The translations under genes and the position numbers were made by a program. Shown in pieces: positions 33,031-40,122 of a stretch of DNA of 46,917 nt (the stretch's first letter is position 1; the number at the start of each line of letters is the position of its first letter). The DNA lies in contig NZ_AUIX01000044.1 in NCBI RefSeq assembly GCF_000423925.1, positions 1-46,917 of the forward strand, read 5' to 3'. Below the pieces are notes generated by a model, which saw only the letters and a list, made by a program, of their open reading frames with translations, searched no databases and was not told the DNA's origin. Source of the stretch: Butyrivibrio sp. VCD2006. Lineage in GTDB: Bacteria > Bacillota > Clostridia > Lachnospirales > Lachnospiraceae.

Positions 33031-34205
33031 GTGACGAACTATATTCAAATAAAATTGAATACAGTCTGAAGGTAGATAGCAAGTATTACAACTCGCTGGA
33101 TATCGAAGGTTTTTCTCTGATGATGAAGGATCCTTCCTATTGTTATAAGTTTTACTGGCTTGAAGCTATTGTAAAGCTCGTATCAGAAGGAGTAAGAGAT
33201 ACAACCTTTGATGAAGTGATTAATGAAATGATAAGTAACGCTTGGTATTCAGTGCGTGAATATCATATCCATTTGAGTGGAATGCAGCTGGATGGCCAAG
33301 TAAGAGATGGCCTTGAGAGGGCGGTGATAAAGCTTGCTGAACTTAGTGGCCTTCCGTCAAATGCTTCAAAAGTTGAGATTAAGAATGCTATAAAAGAGTA
33401 TGATAAAATCCTGAAAGAAGCCAAGGAACAGCTAACAAATATGGTTCCGTACCGTGCCCTCGCAGGGTTCTTTTCTAGATCTGAAGAGAATGCTGATTGG
33501 GGCAGCATAAAGAGAATTACGACATACATCGAAAGAATTAATCGGGATGTGGTGCTTTTGCCTTATACTCTTGGATCATCAAGTAAGCTGAAAAAGGAAA
33601 TACATTTTGAGCCTGCTTGGATAGAAATGATCCAAGATAATACTGTGGCAATTCTTGGATGGATTCAGTATGAGAAGGTAAAGTGGCTCCAAAATAACAA
33701 TCCTGAGGTTCCGGGGCTTGTATATAAGCTTGCACCGATGGATGAAAAGATGCGCAAACTTGGATTTGTTCATAAACTTTGGGATGGAATACTGGAGCAG
33801 AATGCGATTCGGGATGTCTTCACAGATCAGGAGATACAGCCTGGAAAATATGATGTTGATCATTTTATACCATGGTCATTTGTCATGAATGATGAACTGT
33901 GGAATCTGATGCCGATGGATTCATCACTGAATTCCTCAAAAAGCAATAAGCTTCCAAAGTGGGATCCGTTTTTTATTAGATTTGCAGAAAACCAATACCG
34001 GATGTATTCAATGATTCATGAAAAAGAAGGTGTACACAAGCTATTTGAGTCATGCTTGCGTGACAACCTTCATTCTATCTGGGCGGGACAGGAGTTATAC
34101 CGTAAAGGGAATTCGAAAGATGAGTTCTTTGGGATTCTTGAGAAAAACATGCACCCAGTATACGATTCCGCTAAACGGCAGGGGTATGAGGTGTGGAACA
34201 GGTAA
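33027..34205 (+). CDS. HNH endonuclease-domain protein of the helicase operon
   Basis: The 392-residue protein has a helical N-terminal half and an HNH nuclease core, KYDVDHFIPWSFVMNDELWN followed by LMPMDSSLNSSKSNKLP (about residues 276-312). His in VDHF, Asn in WNLMP and the NSSKSNKLP tail match the HNH motif; no zinc-binding CxxC pair is visible. It overlaps the NUDIX start by four bases and abuts the methyltransferase start. It is expected to nick or cut DNA. The same operon layout (helicase, NUDIX, HNH) suggests one complex or pathway. Confidence 0.82.
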   Translation: MSDELYSNKIEYSLKVDSKYYNSLDIEGFSLMMKDPSYCYKFYWLEAIVKLVSEGVRDTTFDEVINEMISNAWYSVREYHIHLSGMQLDGQVRDGLERAVIKLAELSGLPSNASKVEIKNAIKEYDKILKEAKEQLTNMVPYRALAGFFSRSEENADWGSIKRITTYIERINRDVVLLPYTLGSSSKLKKEIHFEPAWIEMIQDNTVAILGWIQYEKVKWLQNNNPEVPGLVYKLAPMDEKMRKLGFVHKLWDGILEQNAIRDVFTDQEIQPGKYDVDHFIPWSFVMNDELWNLMPMDSSLNSSKSNKLPKWDPFFIRFAENQYRMYSMIHEKEGVHKLFESCLRDNLHSIWAGQELYRKGNSKDEFFGILEKNMHPVYDSAKRQGYEVWNR

Positions 34206-34796
34206 ATGATGATAGATAAAAATGTAGATTATTATAATAGAAATGCAGACAGTTTTTTTGAAGGATCAATAAATGCTGACATGTCCGTCGTAAGAGCGCG
34301 TTTTTTATCTTATGTTCCAGCAGGTGGGAGGATTCTTGATGCTGGATGCGGGAGCGGAAGAGACAGTAAGGTATTCATGGAAGCTGGGTATGATGTTGTC
34401 TCTTTTGACGCTTCAGAAGAAATGTGCAAGAGGGCATCAGAATATATTGGCAGGGAAGTTAAAAATATGCGGTTCGAAGAAATGTCTTTTGCCAATGAAT
34501 TTGATGGTATATGGGCATGCGCTTCACTGCTTCATGTTGCATTTGAGAAGCTACCAGAAATTGTAAAAAAACTTCATGAGGCATTGAGAACTAATGGTGC
34601 AGTATATGCATCCTTTAAGTATGGTGAAGGGACCAAGATACGTGGAGATCGTGTCTTCAGTGATTTTACAGAGGAGAGTGTTATTCCACTCTTTGAAAAT
34701 GCAGGCTTTAAAATTGTTAGTAATGTGGTGGGAACTGATTCAAGACCTGGTAGAGAAGATGAAAAATGGGTCAATGTTATATGTGTGAAACTGTAA
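34206..34796 (+). CDS. class I SAM methyltransferase (TehB/UbiE-like) of the helicase operon
   Basis: The 196-residue protein has motif I RILDAGCGSGRDSKVFMEAG (about 39-58), motif II VVSFDASEEM, motif IV FDGIWACASLLHV and a C-terminal VGTDSRPGREDEKWVNV. It belongs to the small-molecule methyltransferase group rather than DNA methyltransferases: no NPPY or DPPY motif is seen. It begins where the HNH gene ends and is followed by an intrinsic terminator, making it the last gene of the operon. The substrate is unknown. Confidence 0.85.
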   Translation: MMIDKNVDYYNRNADSFFEGSINADMSVVRARFLSYVPAGGRILDAGCGSGRDSKVFMEAGYDVVSFDASEEMCKRASEYIGREVKNMRFEEMSFANEFDGIWACASLLHVAFEKLPEIVKKLHEALRTNGAVYASFKYGEGTKIRGDRVFSDFTEESVIPLFENAGFKIVSNVVGTDSRPGREDEKWVNVICVKL

Positions 34797-34798
34797 GG

Positions 34799-34824
34799 GC
34801 TGGTGCTTATGCATCAGCTTTTTA
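34799..34824 (+). terminator. intrinsic terminator after the methyltransferase
   Basis: GCTGGTGC (34799-34806) pairs with GCATCAGC (34811-34818) around TTAT, followed by TTTTTA. The stem is nearly the same sequence as the one at 14995-15034. Confidence 0.8.
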
Positions 34825-34917
34825 TATTGAACGACAAGTTCAATGACAAAGGTAAATACTGGGGATATGATATTTTTTGTAGGTAAGAAAAGAAGCGTAA
34901 GAGAGGGAATTGAGTAT

Positions 34918-36030
34918 ATGAAAGTTATCAGTACTGGGTCAAAATTCAACATATATCCTGATGATCTTAGAAGTTATGATCAGCTTCCGGCTGATTATTA
35001 TGTTGTTAGATATAGTGAGAAGGAAGGTTTTTTCCTGGAAAGGTATAACGAATTTAAGATTACTGACGCTAAAGTATATGGTATCCATTTGGAAAAGGTC
35101 GGAAAAGTTCTGGATTCATTTGGAATCTTTAACAGAAATCTTGGGGTCATATTGAGCGGAGATAAGGGAATAGGTAAATCACTTTTTTCAAGACTGCTTG
35201 GAAGACAAGCTGTTGAAAAGGACATTCCAGTAATTATAGTTGATACGTATTGGGAAGGAATAGGAAGCTTTCTGGACAGAATTCAGCAGGAAGTAATGGT
35301 TCTTTTTGATGAATTTGATAAGACCTTTTCAGAGAAGGAGCATGGAAGTAGCGCACAAACCAGCATGCTGTCCTTGTTCGATGGTGTTGCTCAGGGAAAG
35401 AAACTGTTTGTCATTACATGTAATGAACTGAGAGGTCTAAACGATTTCCTAGTTAACAGACCGGGACGTTTCCATTATCACTTCAGATTTGACTATCCTA
35501 CAGAGGAAGATATCAGAGAATATTTGACAGATGTATTGGAAAAGAACTACAGTTCTGAAATCAATAATGTGATCGATTTTTCCAAAAGAGTGGCTCTTAA
35601 CTATGACTGTCTCAGGGCAATTGCATTTGAAATCAACAGAGGGCAGAAGTTTTCCGATGCTATCAAGGATTTGAATATTGTTAATATCACATCAGAAAAA
35701 TTCCGTTTACAGGCGCTGTTTAAAGATGGATCATGCTTGATCAATAAGAAGATTTCTATGGATTCATTTAGCAGTGATGTAGAAGAGTATCGATTACATG
35801 AGATCGGTGGTGGTTATGCAGGTGATATTAGCTTTAGTCCTTCCAGGATTAAATATAATGCAGCTACTCGTGAGCTGTACCTTGATGCAGATGATATTGT
35901 TCTCAGCTACGAGGATTATTCGTTAGAAGATGAAGAGAATCAGAAGAGGGAGAAAAGCTTGAGAGAACGCGGAATTAAGAAGGTGTTAATTGATAGAATC
36001 TCCGATAACAGGCTTCATTATGCGGTATAG
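34918..36030 (+). CDS. AAA+ ATPase with unknown partner protein
   Basis: The 370-residue ATPase has Walker A ILSGDKGIGKSLFS (about 77-90), Walker B MVLFDEFDKTF, sensor 1 LFVITCNEL and an arginine finger in NRPGRFHYH. The last 100 residues are acidic, with SYEDYSLEDEENQKREKS. I chose ATG 34918 because AGAGGGA lies about 10 bases upstream; the frame is open from 34843 but without a ribosome site. It resembles ATPases of phages and conjugative elements that act on DNA or protein complexes. The next gene begins 11 bases after the stop and likely works with it. Confidence 0.72.
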   Translation: MKVISTGSKFNIYPDDLRSYDQLPADYYVVRYSEKEGFFLERYNEFKITDAKVYGIHLEKVGKVLDSFGIFNRNLGVILSGDKGIGKSLFSRLLGRQAVEKDIPVIIVDTYWEGIGSFLDRIQQEVMVLFDEFDKTFSEKEHGSSAQTSMLSLFDGVAQGKKLFVITCNELRGLNDFLVNRPGRFHYHFRFDYPTEEDIREYLTDVLEKNYSSEINNVIDFSKRVALNYDCLRAIAFEINRGQKFSDAIKDLNIVNITSEKFRLQALFKDGSCLINKKISMDSFSSDVEEYRLHEIGGGYAGDISFSPSRIKYNAATRELYLDADDIVLSYEDYSLEDEENQKREKSLRERGIKKVLIDRISDNRLHYAV

Positions 36031-36041
36031 GAGGTCAGCAT

Positions 36042-37370
36042 ATGTTTTTTAAGGATGTTGAAAAAGAATACAAGCTAGTAGCACCTGATGTTGATGAGCT
36101 TATTAGTTTTTGCGACATTGGTGCAGCGCATGAAGTCCTTTCAACGCCTACTATTCTTGGGGCTATTGAGCCATTGCTTGAGATTCTTAATCCTTTGGCC
36201 CCGATAAGAAGAAATGATGCTATAAAGGAAATCTGGATCAGGGTTCCCCGTGGTGCAATAGAGGATTATGACGATTTTGAAAGGCTGAAATCAATAGGGG
36301 AAGTTAGCGATTTCGATGATTTTTACAGACAATGGCTTAGGGATTATCCTGATGAGTATAAATGGTACAGGCTTATAGCAGTCAGATATTATGAAACAAA
36401 CGGTAAGCTGCGCTGTTACGGAATGAATTTAAATGAGGAAACTGTAATTTCGGCGGTTATGAAATGGAGATCTTTTAATGAACCGGAATATTTTGAGGAA
36501 AAAGCTTTTGAAAAGCTATGCAAGCTTATTACGCCTGCTGTAATGGAATCCATAAAACTTTTACAGGATGATAAATACAATGATCTCATAGCAAAAGAGC
36601 TTCCGTATAGATATCGGAAAGGAGTGATTAAACGTTCGGATCTGTGGATTGCTAATCCTGAATACAAGGAAGAAGTTTATAGAGGGATATCTGATGAAAT
36701 GATTAGCAGGCTTAAAGGCATCATTGCTTCCGGCGAGAATGATGAAGACAGAATTGGACGAATCCGGGATTTTACAGCAAATGATTTCTTTAGGGCATGT
36801 AAAATCGGCTATGAAGCAATCGGGTATAAATGTAAGGGCTTTTCTTTGCCAGAGCTATATATTCAATATTCAGACAGAAGAGATGAAGGCCTTACAGGAA
36901 GGGGAGTTAACCCTTATGATGAACCGGGTATCGATTTTGATGATCCGAAGGCATGGGATGAATGGTACTTCCATCGTAAACAGCGTGATTCAGGGCACCC
37001 ATTTGAAGTTGCGCCTGGATATTATCATCTCTATGTTTGGCAAGATAAAACAGAATCTGAAACAGGGGGATATTATCTTAATCTGGTTGGATCACATTGG
37101 TGCCGCCGAGAAGTCATAAGCGCATATCTTGCCATAAAGGATGCTGGATTTCCGATAAGTTTATCGGGAGCTGAAATGTTTGTGGACAGCTTGGAAGGTG
37201 CAGATTATATAGGCATTGTTCCGGTGCACATGTCTGAGTATGAGTTTATTGATCAGCTTCCTGAAGAATTTGGATACATTGATGACTGTATGTATGCGGA
37301 TGGAATTAAGGATGGCTGGTTTGATAAAATCATTTGGTTTCCTGAAGAGCCTGAGGAACTCATACAGTGA
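36042..37370 (+). CDS. large unknown protein partnered with the AAA+ ATPase
   Basis: The 442-residue soluble protein is rich in acidic and aromatic residues. It has no signal or membrane segment. Blocks include VPRGAIEDYDDFERLKSIGE, LRDYPDEYKWYRLIAV, PYDEPGIDFDDPKAWDEWYF and SHWCRREVISAYLAIKDAG. The last resembles a regular fold rather than repeats. AGGAGGTC precedes the ATG, and the gene is co-transcribed with the ATPase. I do not recognise the family. It could be an adaptor or substrate of the ATPase; no catalytic motif is evident. Confidence 0.7.
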   Translation: MFFKDVEKEYKLVAPDVDELISFCDIGAAHEVLSTPTILGAIEPLLEILNPLAPIRRNDAIKEIWIRVPRGAIEDYDDFERLKSIGEVSDFDDFYRQWLRDYPDEYKWYRLIAVRYYETNGKLRCYGMNLNEETVISAVMKWRSFNEPEYFEEKAFEKLCKLITPAVMESIKLLQDDKYNDLIAKELPYRYRKGVIKRSDLWIANPEYKEEVYRGISDEMISRLKGIIASGENDEDRIGRIRDFTANDFFRACKIGYEAIGYKCKGFSLPELYIQYSDRRDEGLTGRGVNPYDEPGIDFDDPKAWDEWYFHRKQRDSGHPFEVAPGYYHLYVWQDKTESETGGYYLNLVGSHWCRREVISAYLAIKDAGFPISLSGAEMFVDSLEGADYIGIVPVHMSEYEFIDQLPEEFGYIDDCMYADGIKDGWFDKIIWFPEEPEELIQ

Positions 37371-37388
37371 AGTGGTTGAGATTACCCT

Positions 37389-37589
37389 ATGGGGAAATGG
37401 CTGGGAAAAGAATATGACAACTTAAAAAGTATTCCTGATATAAAAGATAGCAATGGAAATGCGTGTCTTTTCAATAGATTGACCATCCTTGGAAGTGCTA
37501 TTGTTGCAATTATTATGGGCGGATTAGGTGCGTTTTTATATTCAAGGACAAGAAATGTGGATCAGATGAATATTAGTTGGACAAACTGA
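37389..37589 (+). CDS. small single-span membrane protein
   Basis: The 66-residue product has one clear transmembrane helix near its middle (LTILGSAIVAIIMGGLGAFL, then YSRTRN). It starts 18 bases after the preceding stop without a good ribosome site. It may be the last gene of the ATPase operon, perhaps a membrane anchor. Unknown function. Confidence 0.45.
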   Translation: MGKWLGKEYDNLKSIPDIKDSNGNACLFNRLTILGSAIVAIIMGGLGAFLYSRTRNVDQMNISWTN

Positions 37590-37723
37590 TTTAGATAACG
37601 TCAAAATGGATGATTTCTTGGTATTTAAAAACAGGGAAACCGGCTAAAATACTGAAAAATCGAAAATTTAGATAAGCCATTTTGGAAGGGGCTATCCTGA
37701 CATCATGGAGTTAAATATGGTTC

Positions 37724-37751
37724 TTGAATGACTTTATACTATGAGTATAAT
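37724..37751 (+). promoter_or_regulatory. sigma-A-type promoter
   Basis: TTGAAT (37724-37729), a 16-base spacer and a perfect TATAAT (37746-37751). It would start RNA near 37758, running toward the XRE gene and tRNA array; the hairpin at 38035 could end or attenuate it. Confidence 0.65.
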
Positions 37752-37841
37752 AGACGGCTAAAGATTTTAGTGTTACTATTCGATATAGAAAGAGATAAGC
37801 GGAGTAAAAATAATCTGCTCCCGGAAAGGAAAAACAGAGAC

Positions 37842-37991
37842 ATGACAACAACAATGAATCGAATTTATTGCCTCAATAATGAAAGTTATGAATCATCACT
37901 CCTGAAAAGATCAGAGTGGGGATTATATTTCATGTACTCATTTAAGGGTAGGCAATTGCGAGAAAATGTTGTTGATAGGCAAACTCAGTGA
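37842..37991 (+). CDS. possible 49-residue ORF
   Basis: ATG 37842 opens MTTTMNRIYCLNNESYESSL and ends in VVDRQTQ. A purine tract (GGAAAGGA) lies about 12 bases upstream, further than ideal. The frame is also open back to 37728. Composition is plausible but no family is recognised. It lies on the leader RNA of the array regulator. Confidence 0.3.
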   Translation: MTTTMNRIYCLNNESYESSLLKRSEWGLYFMYSFKGRQLRENVVDRQTQ

Positions 37992-38034
37992 GAATAAATC
38001 CAGGGTCTGGCATATAAATTAACATGTTTTAGCG

Positions 38035-38071
38035 ACCGCTTACCTTAAGTGAAAAAGGTGGGCGGTTTTTT
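38035..38071 (+). terminator. terminator or attenuator before the XRE gene
   Basis: ACCGCTTACCTT (38035-38046) pairs with AAGGTGGGCGGT (38055-38066), 12 bp including G-U pairs, with a tail of six T. It stands only 27 bases before the regulator start, on the RNA expected from the 37724 promoter. Confidence 0.7.
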
Positions 38072-38097
38072 CATGCAATAAGCGGAAAGGAGCAGAA

Positions 38098-38352
38098 ATG
38101 GTAACAATACCTGCCATAGATATGGCGGCAACCGGAAGGAACATAACAAAGCTGCGTCAGGATGCCGGACTGTCTGTTAAGGATCTGCAGATGCTGTTTG
38201 GTTTCACAACACCGCAAGCTATATACAAGTGGCAGCACGGCACAGCAATGCCAACGATAGACAACCTGGTTGTACTGGCGGTGGTATTTGATGTTCCAAT
38301 AGATGACATAATCATCGTTGACAATGGAGTTCAGGCACAGGTAGGTGCTTGA
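38098..38352 (+). CDS. XRE-family regulator at the head of the tRNA array
   Basis: The 84-residue helix-turn-helix protein reads MAATGRNITKLRQDAGLSVK, then QAIYKWQHGTAMPTIDNLVV and VPIDDIIIVD. AAAGGAGC lies 7 bases before the start. It is a close relative of the proteins at 29112 and 39891. It begins 300 bases before the first tRNA in the same direction, so it could control the array or be its first transcribed gene. Confidence 0.8.
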   Translation: MVTIPAIDMAATGRNITKLRQDAGLSVKDLQMLFGFTTPQAIYKWQHGTAMPTIDNLVVLAVVFDVPIDDIIIVDNGVQAQVGA

Positions 38353-38369
38353 AAGAAAAATAGAATAAA

Positions 38370-38393
38370 GGAGCTGTGACTAAAAACAGCTCC
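38370..38393 (+). other. perfect hairpin before the first tRNA
   Basis: GGAGCTGT pairs with ACAGCTCC (8 bp, loop GACTAAAA). No T-run follows, so it is more likely an RNA processing or protein-binding stem than a terminator. It ends 7 bases before tRNA-Glu. Confidence 0.5.
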
Positions 38394-38399
38394 GCATAT

Positions 38400-38473
38400 G
38401 GTCCCCTCGTCTAAATGGCAAGGACACAGCCCTTTCAAGGCTGAAATGCTCGGTTCAACTCCGGCGGGGATCA
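38400..38473 (+). tRNA. tRNA-Glu (TTC)
   Basis: Acceptor GGTCCCC pairs with GGGGATC. The anticodon stem CAGCC/GGCTG encloses CTTTCAA (anticodon TTC); the T loop is TTCAACT. First gene of the array; CCA is not encoded. Confidence 0.88.
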
Positions 38474-38476
38474 TCA

Positions 38477-38558
38477 GGGCAAGTAGCGAATCGGCAAACG
38501 CGACGGACTGTAAATCCGTTCTCTTCGGAGGTAATGGGCTCGACACCCATCTTGCCCA
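38477..38558 (+). tRNA. tRNA-Tyr (GTA)
   Basis: Acceptor GGGCAAG with CTTGCCC. Anticodon arm ACGGA-CTGTAAA-TCCGT, a long variable arm (CTCTTCGGAG), and T loop CTCGACA-type. A class II layout as expected for bacterial Tyr. Confidence 0.9.
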
Positions 38559-38584
38559 CTTAGTTATTTGATAGGAGAAAAGAC

Positions 38585-38638
38585 ATGACACGATTATTGC
38601 GACTCCGACTTAGGAGCTTACAACTGAATTATCTGTGA
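38585..38638 (+). CDS. 17-codon Leu/Arg-rich leader peptide
   Basis: AGGAG lies 7 bases before ATG 38585. The frame encodes MTRLLRLRLRSLQLNYL and stops at TGA 38636-38638, inside the first bases of tRNA-Leu(TAA). Seven of 17 codons are Leu (TTA, TTG, CTC, CTT, TTA, CTG, CTG) and four are Arg (CGA three times, AGG). The four genes that follow are all tRNA-Leu. The position and codon content resemble attenuation leader peptides such as leuL, suggesting that charged tRNA-Leu supply controls read-through into the array. CTCC/GGAG inside the ORF can form a small hairpin. No protein function is expected. Confidence 0.55.
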   Translation: MTRLLRLRLRSLQLNYL

Positions 38639-38718
38639 CCGTGGTGGAACTGGTATACACGCAGAGCTTAAGTCTCTGTTCCTATTGTTGGTTGCGAGTT
38701 CGAGTCTCGCCGGTCACA
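38635..38718 (+). tRNA. tRNA-Leu (TAA)
   Basis: Acceptor GTGACCG with CGGTCAC. The anticodon loop is CTTAAGT within GCAGAG/CTCTGT, followed by a long variable arm and T loop TTCGAGT. Its first bases overlap the stop codon of the leader ORF. Confidence 0.9.
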
Positions 38719-38720
38719 TC

Positions 38721-38801
38721 TGCGCCCTTGGTGAAATGGAAGACACGGCAGACTTAGAATCTGTTGCGAAAGCGTAAGAGTTCGAGTCTCTTAGGGCGTA
38801 C
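38721..38801 (+). tRNA. tRNA-Leu (TAG)
   Basis: Acceptor TGCGCCC with GGGCGTA. Anticodon loop CTTAGAA, variable arm TTGCGAAAGCGTA, T loop TTCGAGT. It begins two bases after the previous tRNA. Confidence 0.88.
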
Positions 38802-38802
38802 T

Positions 38803-38887
38803 TGCAGGATTGGCGGAAGCGGCAGACGCAATTGGCTAAGGACCAGTTGGGCTTAGCTCGTATCAGTTCGAATCTGATATCCTGCAC
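38803..38887 (+). tRNA. tRNA-Leu (AAG)
   Basis: Acceptor TGCAGGA with TCCTGCA. Anticodon arm AATTGG-CTAAGGA-CCAGTT, which places A at position 34 (anticodon AAG). Variable arm and T loop TTCGAAT are normal. An A34 leucine tRNA is unusual in bacteria; decoding CTC would need inosine made by a TadA-like enzyme. Confidence 0.85.
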
Positions 38888-38890
38888 TAC

Positions 38891-38965
38891 ACAGGTGTAT
38901 CCCAAATGGAAGAGGAGGCGAGCTCAAACCTCGTTAATGTGTGGATTCGAATTCCACCGCCTGTA
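38891..38965 (+). tRNA. tRNA-Leu (CAA)
   Basis: Acceptor ACAGGTG with CGCCTGT. Anticodon arm GCGAG-CTCAAAC-CTCGT. T loop TTCGAAT. The variable region is short for a leucine tRNA, so the species is somewhat reduced. Confidence 0.78.
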
Positions 38966-38966
38966 T

Positions 38967-38990
38967 TTCTGCCAGAGGCAGAAGATTTTT
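38967..38990 (+). terminator. short hairpin with T-run after the tRNA-Leu cluster
   Basis: TTCTGCC pairs with GGCAGAA (7 bp, loop AGA), followed by GATTTTTAT. It ends the Tyr-Leu block, or marks a processing point. Confidence 0.6.
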
Positions 38991-39042
38991 ATACATGAAT
39001 AACCGACAAAAATAACGAGGAAAGAGAGGTGTAAAGAATAAT

Positions 39043-39113
39043 ATAGCCCTGATGTAATGGTAGCATTACTGTCTCCAAAACAGTTTGTGTGGGTTCGAGT
39101 CCTACGGGTTATG
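39043..39113 (+). tRNA. tRNA-Trp (CCA)
   Basis: Acceptor ATAGCCC with GGGTTAT (G-U allowed). Anticodon arm ACTGT-CTCCAAA-ACAGT. T loop TTCGAGT. Confidence 0.87.
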
Positions 39114-39118
39114 CTCAA

Positions 39119-39203
39119 GCTGCATTGGCAGAACGGGATTGCCGCGGTCTTGAAAACCGCTGGCTCCTTTACGGGAGAGAGGGTTCGACTCCTTCATGCA
39201 GCG
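39119..39203 (+). tRNA. tRNA-Ser (TGA)
   Basis: Acceptor GCTGCAT with ATGCAGC. Anticodon arm GCGGT-CTTGAAA-ACCGC. Long variable arm CTCCTTTACGGGAG, T loop TTCGACT. Class II as expected. Confidence 0.9.
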
Positions 39204-39208
39204 CTTTA

Positions 39209-39293
39209 GCCGTGGTGGCCGAGCGGTAAGGCACCTGATTGCTAATCAGCGGTTTCCTTCACGGGAAGACAGGTTCGATCCCTGTTCACGGCG
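39209..39293 (+). tRNA. tRNA-Ser (GCT)
   Basis: Acceptor GCCGTGG with TCACGGC. Anticodon loop TTGCTAA between CTGA and TCAG. Long variable arm TTTCCTTCACGGGAAG, T loop TTCGATC. Confidence 0.9.
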
Positions 39294-39297
39294 CTAT

Positions 39298-39369
39298 GTT
39301 CCTCTAAGCTAATGGAGAAACTGTCCGGCTACGAACCGGGAATTAGGCGTTCGAGTCGCCTGAGGAACA
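39298..39369 (+). tRNA. tRNA-Arg (ACG)
   Basis: Acceptor GTTCCTC with GAGGAAC. Anticodon arm CCGG-CTACGAA-CCGG with anticodon ACG, the usual inosine-modified arginine tRNA. T loop TTCGAGT. Confidence 0.9.
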
Positions 39370-39373
39370 CTAA

Positions 39374-39448
39374 TATCCCCTTCGCCAAGTGGAAAAGGCA
39401 TGAGATTTCTAATCTCACATACGCGGGTACGAGTCCTGCAGGGGATAT
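39374..39448 (+). tRNA. tRNA-Arg (TCT)
   Basis: Acceptor TATCCCC with GGGGATA. Anticodon arm TGAGA-TTTCTAA-TCTCA. The T loop is TACGAGT, with A at position 55, a mild deviation. Confidence 0.82.
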
Positions 39449-39451
39449 TTT

Positions 39452-39524
39452 GCAGATATGGTGAAATTGGTTATCACGCCTCTCTGATACGGAGGTATTT
39501 CCTGTTCGAGTCAGGATGTCTGTA
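39452..39524 (+). tRNA. tRNA-Ile (GAT)
   Basis: Acceptor GCAGATA with TGTCTGT (two G-U pairs). Anticodon arm CCTCT-CTGATAC-GGAGG. T arm TCCTG-TTCGAGT-CAGGA. Confidence 0.82.
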
Positions 39525-39658
39525 CTTTGACTTAATGGCCAATGGAGAAGTGTCGTCCGATGACACTGTACAAAATGGTCTATAGGGACGATAATACAAA
39601 CAGAACAGAAAAAGAGAGCTGCAAGAGAGCAGCAGAAAGTTAAGAGGATTTATTTTAG

Positions 39659-39787
39659 ATGTACTACGTAACTATCAACAAGCAATTTAATAACAAACAG
39701 TTTATGCAGTTCTGCAAAAATCAGAAGTGCTCTGTTAGTTATGCAAATTGCAAGTTGGTGGAAAGTGGTCCTGGGTCCAGAAAATGA
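39659..39787 (+). CDS. 42-residue small ORF in the tRNA array
   Basis: ATG 39659 has AAGAGGA about 10 bases upstream. The product starts MYYVTINKQFNNKQFMQFCK and includes three cysteines (FCKNQKCSVSYANC). No family is recognised. The spaced cysteines could bind a metal. Small size keeps confidence low. Confidence 0.35.
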   Translation: MYYVTINKQFNNKQFMQFCKNQKCSVSYANCKLVESGPGSRK

Positions 39788-39832
39788 TGGATAATCCGGA
39801 GCATTAAAATACATGAGGTCGATGAGATCTGT

Positions 39833-39867
39833 AACCACTTAGCTTGCAAAGGTTAAGTGGTTTTTTT
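39833..39867 (+). terminator. intrinsic terminator inside the tRNA array
   Basis: AACCACTTA pairs with TAAGTGGTT over 9 bp (12-base loop), with a tail of seven T. It lies 24 bases before the second array regulator. Confidence 0.8.
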
Positions 39868-39890
39868 ATGCGAAAAAGGAGATTGGAAAA

Positions 39891-40112
39891 ATGGATTATC
39901 CAGTAATTGATATCGAAGGAACAGGAACACATATAAGAGATTTGATCAGAGAAAACGGACATACAGTTACTGAGGTTTCGGAATACCTCGGGACAAGCAC
40001 ATCTCTTGTTTACAGATATATCAGAGGTGAGGTGCTTCCGAGCGTTGACAGGATGGTGGCTCTTTCTGTATACCTTGAAGTTCCTATAGAAAGAATAATT
40101 GCAGTCGAGTAA
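39891..40112 (+). CDS. XRE-family regulator inside the tRNA array
   Basis: The 73-residue helix-turn-helix protein reads IEGTGTHIRDLIRENGHTVT, then TSLVYRYIRGEVLPSVDRMV and VPIERIIAVE. AAGGAG lies upstream of the start. It is a divergent relative of the proteins at 38098 and 29112 (shared TG..I..L, LPS.D.MV, VPI..II). It sits between tRNA-Ile and tRNA-Gln and ends 10 bases before the latter, so both may share one transcript. Confidence 0.78.
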   Translation: MDYPVIDIEGTGTHIRDLIRENGHTVTEVSEYLGTSTSLVYRYIRGEVLPSVDRMVALSVYLEVPIERIIAVE

Positions 40113-40122
40113 GACTGCATCT

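Larger units (their letters stand above)
37590..38097. other. long leader between the ATPase operon and the array regulator
   Basis: This 508-base stretch holds a strong promoter (37724-37751), a doubtful 49-codon ORF (37842-37991) and a terminator (38035-38071), then AAAGGAGC before the XRE start at 38098. The first 130 bases show only A/T-rich sequence with weak complementarity (AAAATGGA with CCATTTTG). Confidence 0.5.
39525..39890. other. gap in the tRNA array
   Basis: It holds an anticodon-arm-like hairpin (GTGTC-GTCCGAT-GACAC at 39550-39566) without a T arm, a GCTGC/GCAGC hairpin near 39618, one small ORF (39659-39787), and a terminator (39833-39867) before the second array regulator. 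Confidence 0.5.

Noticed and set aside
39525..39595. Possible tRNA-Arg (CCG) from the arm GTGTC-GTCCGAT-GACAC
   Set aside because: No acceptor pairing and no T arm or TTC loop could be found, and GTCGTCC can pair with GGGACGA in a different hairpin; at most a relic.
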